NCBI GenBank assembly: GCA_024402455.1
Contig: JAKSTS010000061.1
Span: 1-10,704 of the forward strand
Length of the DNA stretch: 10,704 bases
From: Treponemataceae bacterium
Lineage (GTDB): Bacteria; Spirochaetota; Spirochaetia; Treponematales; Treponemataceae
Reading direction: 5' to 3'
The notes under the pieces were generated by a model that did no database searches, was not told the DNA's origin, and saw nothing but the letters and a program-made list of their open reading frames with translations. A program made the position numbers and the translations under genes. Positions 6,249 through 10,704 of the stretch are shown piece by piece (positions within the stretch are counted from its first letter, which is position 1; each line of letters starts with the position of its first letter).

Positions 6249-6729
6249 ACAGTTTACTTGCATTGCTTATGATGGTGTCGATTTTTTGATACCAAATGAA
6301 TATATTGTTGCAGGTTTTTATCAGCATATTCAGGATGATGCTCCTAATGTGTACTATAACCGTGAAACATTGCCTCACATTCATTTGACGCGCCTCTTTG
6401 AGGAGGAATTCAAATGCAAGCGCCGTCTTGAATCTGGTGTTATTCTTGTCCTGCGGATGCAGGATTTTGAAAGTGATGTGTGTGTGTCAATTTCGGATTA
6501 TACGAATACTGCGTTTCCTGCTTCTGGTTTCCTCGCTCTTTCTGTAAATGGCGAAATTCAAAACGAACCGATTTTGTGCAGCGAGTTGAGGCTTATGCCT
6601 TTGAGCATACGCACCAGAATGAATGCCTGTGGAATTGAAGCTGTACGTTTTCCTGAAGGAAGACAAAAACAGCTGCTGATTGCACCTGATCTGCTTATAA
6701 GAAAATTCTTTGCCGGAGCGCTTTTATGA
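6229..6729 (+). CDS. Divergent CheW-like protein
   Basis: This 166-aa protein (164 if TTG at 6235 is used) is not recognisable by a strong motif. The layout matches CheW: an opening strand pair FTCIAYDGVDFLIPNEYIVAG (about 9-29), a strand-turn ending LPHIHLTRLF (48-57) that lines up with LPVIDLRRLF of ordinary CheW, then VILVLRMQDFESDVCVSISDY (71-91) in place of the strand that usually carries VD.V. A C-terminal segment QLLIAPDLLIRKF (148-160) resembles the closing LD..LL strand. The GVINxRG motif is replaced by NVYYNRE (40-46), so key binding residues are missing. It overlaps cheW by 14-20 nt and cheB by 4 nt (ATGA), so it is made together with them. It may be a second adaptor, an antagonist, or an anchor, comparable to FrzB; the assignment rests on fold pattern and position. 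Confidence 0.6.
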   Translation: MTLEAPRQFTCIAYDGVDFLIPNEYIVAGFYQHIQDDAPNVYYNRETLPHIHLTRLFEEEFKCKRRLESGVILVLRMQDFESDVCVSISDYTNTAFPASGFLALSVNGEIQNEPILCSELRLMPLSIRTRMNACGIEAVRFPEGRQKQLLIAPDLLIRKFFAGALL

Positions 6730-7754
6730 GAATTATCATTGTAGATGATTCTGCTGTCATCCGTGCAATGCTGGAACAGAATTTGCAGAAAGAAGCTGAT
6801 ATTGAAATAGTTGCATCTGTTTCAAACGGACGCAAAGCAATAGACAGTGCAAAAACCTTAAAACCCGATCTGGTTATTCTTGATACGGATATGCCTGAAC
6901 TTGATGGAATAAGCGCAACGCGTATTCTTGCAAAAGAACTTTGGATTCCGGTGCTTATTTTTTCGGAAGACAGTTTCAAAGAAGAAGAGGCAAAAAAAGC
7001 AGGTGCTGTAAGTTTTGTCAAAAAACCGGATTTATCATCAATGAACAGCGCTTTTTTTGAACCGTTCATTGCAGAGATAAGACGTGCATCTAATCATGTT
7101 GTAATCGGTTTTGACAAAACTAAAATTACAAAAACTGCAAAGCATCAGGATGAAGAACATATTTCTTCTAATCCTTATCAGATACTTTGCATAGGTGCTT
7201 CTACCGGTGGACCGACTGCCGTACAGAAAGTAATCAGCGGTTTGGGACGCGATTTTCCTTTGCCTGTGCTTTACGTGCAGCATATAGAAATTGGTGCAGA
7301 TGTCAAGATGGTTGAATGGTTCAACAGTACCTGTTCAAACATCACTGTAAAACTCGCAGAAGACGGCGAAACTGCAAAAGCTGGCGTTGTTTATATGGCG
7401 CCTGCTGACAAGCACCTTGTTATCGATTATGTAAGGAGCAGTGGTGAACCAGTTATTGCTTTGACGGATGATGTTCCAGTGCGGTTTTTGCGCCCGGCTG
7501 TTGACAAGCTGTTTTTTAGTGCAGCCGAGCATTATGGAGAAAGCTGCATTGCAACGCTTTTGACTGGCATGGGCAGGGACGGCGCAGACGGCTGCAAGGC
7601 AATTAAAGATGCCGGTGGTTTTACAATAGTTGAAGATGAATCGACTTGTGCTGTGTTTGGAATGCCGGCTGCTGCAATCGAAGTTGGTGGTGCGTCTGTT
7701 GTACGGCCTCGTGGAGAAATTTCGCAGATTATTCTCCATTCATTGGAAGGTTAG
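6726..7754 (+). CDS. cheB: CheB protein-glutamate methylesterase/deamidase
   Basis: It removes methyl groups from receptor glutamates, and may deamidate glutamines, when phosphorylated by CheA. The 342-aa protein has an N-terminal receiver (1-120) with acidic pair Asp7-Asp8, phospho-acceptor Asp53 (VILDTDMPELDG), Ser80 and Lys100. A linker of about 30 residues is followed by the methylesterase domain (152-340) with the triad Ser159 (GASTGG), His186 (VQH) and Asp285 (GMGRDGADG). All catalytic residues are present and the length is normal, so it should be active. ATG at 6726 overlaps the stop of the upstream gene by 4 nt, with GGAG 7 nt before it. With CheR it provides adaptation of the receptor. 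Confidence 0.96.
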   Translation: MRIIIVDDSAVIRAMLEQNLQKEADIEIVASVSNGRKAIDSAKTLKPDLVILDTDMPELDGISATRILAKELWIPVLIFSEDSFKEEEAKKAGAVSFVKKPDLSSMNSAFFEPFIAEIRRASNHVVIGFDKTKITKTAKHQDEEHISSNPYQILCIGASTGGPTAVQKVISGLGRDFPLPVLYVQHIEIGADVKMVEWFNSTCSNITVKLAEDGETAKAGVVYMAPADKHLVIDYVRSSGEPVIALTDDVPVRFLRPAVDKLFFSAAEHYGESCIATLLTGMGRDGADGCKAIKDAGGFTIVEDESTCAVFGMPAAAIEVGGASVVRPRGEISQIILHSLEG

Positions 7755-7755
7755 T

Positions 7756-8583
7756 ATGCGCATAAGTGATTTTGATTTTGAGCAGATTATTTTATTTGTA
7801 ACGCAGCATACCGGCATTATTCCACGTGTAAGCCACCGCGATGGAATTCGTCTGTATGTTGAAAAAAGATTAGACGCCATTGAAATGTCTGTAACGGACT
7901 ATATGCGTCTTATTGAAAATGATACTGATGAGCTTGCGTTTCTTGTTAACGAATCGACTGTTAATGAGACCTACTTTTTTAGGGAAGAAAAACAGTTTGC
8001 TTTGTTAAAGGACAAAATTTTTCCAGAGTGGACTGCCAGAAATGGTTCGCAGCAGTTTAAAATCTGGTGTGCGGCATCTTCTTCTGGAGAAGAAGTTTAT
8101 TCGCTCCTTTTGCTTGCAAGGGCTTGTCATCTGTCGCCTGTCATAACGGCAAGTGACATTGATACATATATGCTGACGCTGTGTTCGCAGGGCGAGTATA
8201 GGGAGCGTTCAAAAAGAAGCACTGACGGAACAATGTTTCATTATCTGCTTGAACCATATACAGAATGTAATGGTGGCGTGTATTTTTCAGAAGAATTAAA
8301 GAAGTCTATAAATACACGGCAGATTAATCTGGCAGCTTTGCAGAATCTGCCGATTGGTGCTTTGCCACAAATGCAGAATTTAATTTTTGTGCGGAATGTT
8401 TTTATTTATTTCAGCATGGAATTAAGGGCTGCAATATTAAAGGTGCTTGTAGAAAAGTGTCTTGCACCTAACGGATATTTATTTGTTTCGATGAATGAGA
8501 TTGCATCTATAGATGCAAGTATAATTCCGAATGGTCTTGAAAAATGTTCGGATGGCAGCGTGTTTTATTTCAGAAAGAAATAA
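7756..8583 (+). CDS. cheR: CheR-type receptor methyltransferase
   Basis: It transfers methyl groups from S-adenosylmethionine to receptor glutamates. The 275-aa protein has the helical N-domain (1-68), the NETYFFRE loop (70-77), the SAM-binding IWCAASSSGEEVYS (103-116), the acidic ASDID strand end (132-136) that binds the SAM ribose, and VRNVFIYF (212-219). The glycine-rich motif is CAASSSGEE where CAGCSTGEE-like sequences are typical; Gly111 and Glu112 are kept. I chose ATG at 7756, with GGAAGG 5 nt upstream and one base after the cheB stop. The frame extends to 7630 inside cheB, but that part is not CheR-like. No TPR or other extension is fused. The receptor lacks a tether pentapeptide, so CheR must bind its methylation helices directly. 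Confidence 0.94.
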   Translation: MRISDFDFEQIILFVTQHTGIIPRVSHRDGIRLYVEKRLDAIEMSVTDYMRLIENDTDELAFLVNESTVNETYFFREEKQFALLKDKIFPEWTARNGSQQFKIWCAASSSGEEVYSLLLLARACHLSPVITASDIDTYMLTLCSQGEYRERSKRSTDGTMFHYLLEPYTECNGGVYFSEELKKSINTRQINLAALQNLPIGALPQMQNLIFVRNVFIYFSMELRAAILKVLVEKCLAPNGYLFVSMNEIASIDASIIPNGLEKCSDGSVFYFRKK

Positions 8584-8613
8584 CCGCTGAAAAGTTTCCA
8601 TAGGAGATATCAT

Positions 8614-10704
8614 ATGGCATATGTTGCGTCTGATGTTACTGAAAGTTTTATTGCTGAATGTTCTGAATTACTGGGTAATGTGCGCAAGCAGGTTTCTCAT
8701 TTAAAAACAGAGCCTGGAGATGAAGCGGCGCTTAAAGATTTGTTGCGCGATTTGCATACGATTAAGGGCAATGCCCGTATGCTCAGTTTTTCTTCTATAG
8801 AAAAGCTTGCTCATGCACTTGAAGATATTTACAAAGCTGTGCGTGATGATAAAGTCAAAAGTACAAACCGGCTTTTGCAGCTTGTTTATTATGTTTCAGA
8901 CAAAATAGATGAATGTCTTTCTCTTATTCAAAAACATGGCAATGATAATACAGATATTGATTTATATTTGACTTATTGTGACAAGCTTGTTCTTGGAGAA
9001 ATTATCGACATTGATGCAATGGCCATGGAAATTAAGAAAAACCATGACGAGAATGTAAATCCGGAAGATGAAGATGAAGAAGAAGACAGCGACATTGCAA
9101 ACGTTCAGTCTATCCGCATTAAACTTGGAAGAATCAACGAAATAATCGGTTCTTTTGATGATCTTTTAACCCGCGAATTCAGACTGAAACATCAGCTTGA
9201 TGCATTGCGCGAAGCAGAAGAACGTACAGGTTCAACGGAAATTTCAAAAATCCGAAAACAGTTTGCATCTGATCTTGAAGCTCTTGAAACTTGTATTTTC
9301 AATGTTCAGCAGCAGGTTTTCGATTTGCGAATGCTTCCTATTTCAATGGTTCTGCGTCCTATGGAACAGACAATTGAAATGGAATCAATCAGGCTTGAAA
9401 AAAATGTTCAGTGCTGCATTCCAGATACAGATATTGCCCTTGATAAGGTTATTCTTGAACAGTTAAACGACATATTGATGCACCTTGTCCGCAATGCTCT
9501 TGACCATGGTCTTGAAACTCCAGCTGAACGCAAAGCGGCCGGCAAAAGTGAACAGGGAACAATAAGCATTACCTGTAAACAGGAAACAAAACATATTGAG
9601 CTTATTGTTGCCGACGATGGCCGCGGAATTGATTTTGAAAAGGTTCGCAAGAAGGCACTTGCGCTTTATCCGGAAAAAGCTGAAGAAATCAAAGAGCTGG
9701 CTGAAAAAGAATTGTCAGCATATCTGTTTATGTCTGGTTTCTCAACAAAAGAGAAAGTTACAGAACTTTCGGGTCGTGGCGTAGGTCTTGATGTTGTACG
9801 CACAAATATTGAACGCATTAAGGGAAAAATCCGCATTGAAAGCACGGCAGGGCAGGGAACTTCGTTTATTTTAACATTCCCGCTTTCGCTTGCAACATTG
9901 CAGGGCTTGTTTGTTTTCTCTGGAAACCAGAAGTTCATGATTCCTTCTCAGCATGTTGTTGATATTGTTTACAAAAGAAACGATGAATATATCAATCTGC
10001 AGAATCAGAATTATATTCCGCTTAACGGACAGCTTGTTCCAATGTTTGCAGTCTCTTCTCTGCTTGGTCAGGAATCTGGCGAAGTGCAGAAATATGATGC
10101 AGATACAATTTTGATTACAGAATATCTTGAACAGCAGGTCGGCATTATTGTTGAAGAGGTTCAGCGGTATGTTTCTCTTGTTGTAAAACCTCTGCCAAAG
10201 AGTTTCTGTAATTTTACAGTTCTGCAGGGCATTGTTTTTGATGAACATTATGCAATTGTTCCTATTTTGCATGTGCCGGATATTATTACAAGATTAAAGT
10301 CGCTTCGTGGATATGACATTAAAAAATACGAAGCAAAGAACAAGAAACGTGTTTATAGAGTTCTTGTTACAGATGACTCTGCAACGACAAGACAGATTGA
10401 AAAATCTATTCTTGAAAATGCGGGCTTCCTTGTTGACACTGCAGAAGATGGAATTGACGGTCTTGAGCAGATGAAGAAAAAGCAGTTTGACCTGATTATT
10501 TCTGATATGGAAATGCCTCGAATGGATGGTGAAGTATTCCTTGATAATATCCGCCGTCAGGTGAACTATCAAAGAACACCGGTAATTATTGTTTCTTCAG
10601 TACAGGATGAAGCTGTGCATGAACGTTTTAGAGCAGCTGGAGCAAGTGCATTTATCGTAAAATCTGATTTTAAACGTGGCAACTTGATAGCAACCATAAA
10701 GGAT
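8614..10704 (+). CDS. cheA: CheA histidine kinase with receiver, 3' truncated
   Basis: The frame is open for 697 codons to the last base and ends inside the last domain. The HPt domain (about 1-110) carries His48 in LHTIKGNA. The usual P2 CheY/CheB-docking domain appears absent: an acidic linker (149-160, PEDEDEEEDSD) leads to the dimerisation helices (about 165-265). The kinase domain has the N box HLVRNALDHG (290-299), G1 DDGRGID (334-340), GFSTK (375-379), G2 GRGVGLDVV (387-395) and GQGTSF (413-418). The CheW-like P5 regulatory domain follows (about 425-560). The C-terminal receiver (582 onward) has Asp587-Asp588, phospho-acceptor Asp631 (SDMEMP), Ser661/Ser662 and Lys683. The start ATG has AGGAG 7 nt upstream, and the gene follows cheR by 30 nt. 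The fused receiver may be the output or a phosphate sink. Confidence 0.95.
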   Translation, partial: MAYVASDVTESFIAECSELLGNVRKQVSHLKTEPGDEAALKDLLRDLHTIKGNARMLSFSSIEKLAHALEDIYKAVRDDKVKSTNRLLQLVYYVSDKIDECLSLIQKHGNDNTDIDLYLTYCDKLVLGEIIDIDAMAMEIKKNHDENVNPEDEDEEEDSDIANVQSIRIKLGRINEIIGSFDDLLTREFRLKHQLDALREAEERTGSTEISKIRKQFASDLEALETCIFNVQQQVFDLRMLPISMVLRPMEQTIEMESIRLEKNVQCCIPDTDIALDKVILEQLNDILMHLVRNALDHGLETPAERKAAGKSEQGTISITCKQETKHIELIVADDGRGIDFEKVRKKALALYPEKAEEIKELAEKELSAYLFMSGFSTKEKVTELSGRGVGLDVVRTNIERIKGKIRIESTAGQGTSFILTFPLSLATLQGLFVFSGNQKFMIPSQHVVDIVYKRNDEYINLQNQNYIPLNGQLVPMFAVSSLLGQESGEVQKYDADTILITEYLEQQVGIIVEEVQRYVSLVVKPLPKSFCNFTVLQGIVFDEHYAIVPILHVPDIITRLKSLRGYDIKKYEAKNKKRVYRVLVTDDSATTRQIEKSILENAGFLVDTAEDGIDGLEQMKKKQFDLIISDMEMPRMDGEVFLDNIRRQVNYQRTPVIIVSSVQDEAVHERFRAAGASAFIVKSDFKRGNLIATIKD

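Noticed and set aside
7630..7755. Longer N-terminus for CheR
   Set aside because: The extension overlaps the conserved end of cheB and does not resemble the CheR N-domain. ATG at 7756 has a strong GGAAGG site.

Overview
The window is AT-rich, fully bacterial DNA with tightly packed genes, and it reads most like a spirochaete of the Treponema type. That guess rests on three things: the unusual long PRPP synthetase; a chemoreceptor with an atypical signalling tip of a kind I associate with spirochaetes; and paired-hairpin intergenic repeats beginning GTCATGCTGAA. No rRNA, tRNA or phylogenetic marker is present, so the assignment is an inference.

Left part (1-3250). A short intergenic tail carries a two-hairpin repeat (17-90). 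Then comes a minus-strand, co-directional three-gene unit, read from right to left: a 412-aa ribose-phosphate pyrophosphokinase (2012-3250), an FGGY-family sugar kinase starting at GTG (814-2010) and a HAD-superfamily phosphatase (148-804). The gaps are 1 nt and 9 nt, so this is almost certainly one operon. Together the genes suggest pentose-phosphate, PRPP and nucleotide salvage chemistry, but the substrates of the kinase and the phosphatase cannot be read from sequence.

Middle (3251-3856). A 606-bp divergent intergenic region holds a palindrome near 3463-3495, a second copy of the two-hairpin repeat (3502-3563), a run of mutually exclusive hairpins (3563-3636), an AT-rich tandem tract and a good sigma-70-like promoter just before the plus-strand genes.

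Right part (3857-10704, running off the end). A plus-strand chemosensory operon is encoded in the order receptor (MCP) - CheW - divergent CheW-like protein - CheB - CheR - CheA fused to a receiver domain. Junctions are overlaps of 8, 14-20 and 4 nt, then a 1-nt gap, then a 30-nt gap with a strong ribosome site before cheA. CheA is open to the last base and is cut off inside its receiver domain. The receptor would control CheA through CheW and possibly the second CheW-like protein. CheR and CheB would set its methylation, and phosphate would go from CheA His48 to the fused receiver Asp631 and to the CheB receiver Asp53. No separate CheY, CheX, CheC, CheD, CheZ or GGDEF output gene lies in the window. 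The parts list (two CheW-type proteins, CheA-receiver hybrid, CheB, CheR, dedicated MCP) resembles Frz or Wsp type alternative pathways more than a plain flagellar cheA-cheW-cheX-cheY cluster.

I see no defence system, CRISPR array, phage gene or insertion sequence. The most interesting points are the divergent CheW-like protein, the HAMP-less receptor with an altered tip, and the repeat whose second stem shows compensatory changes between its two copies.
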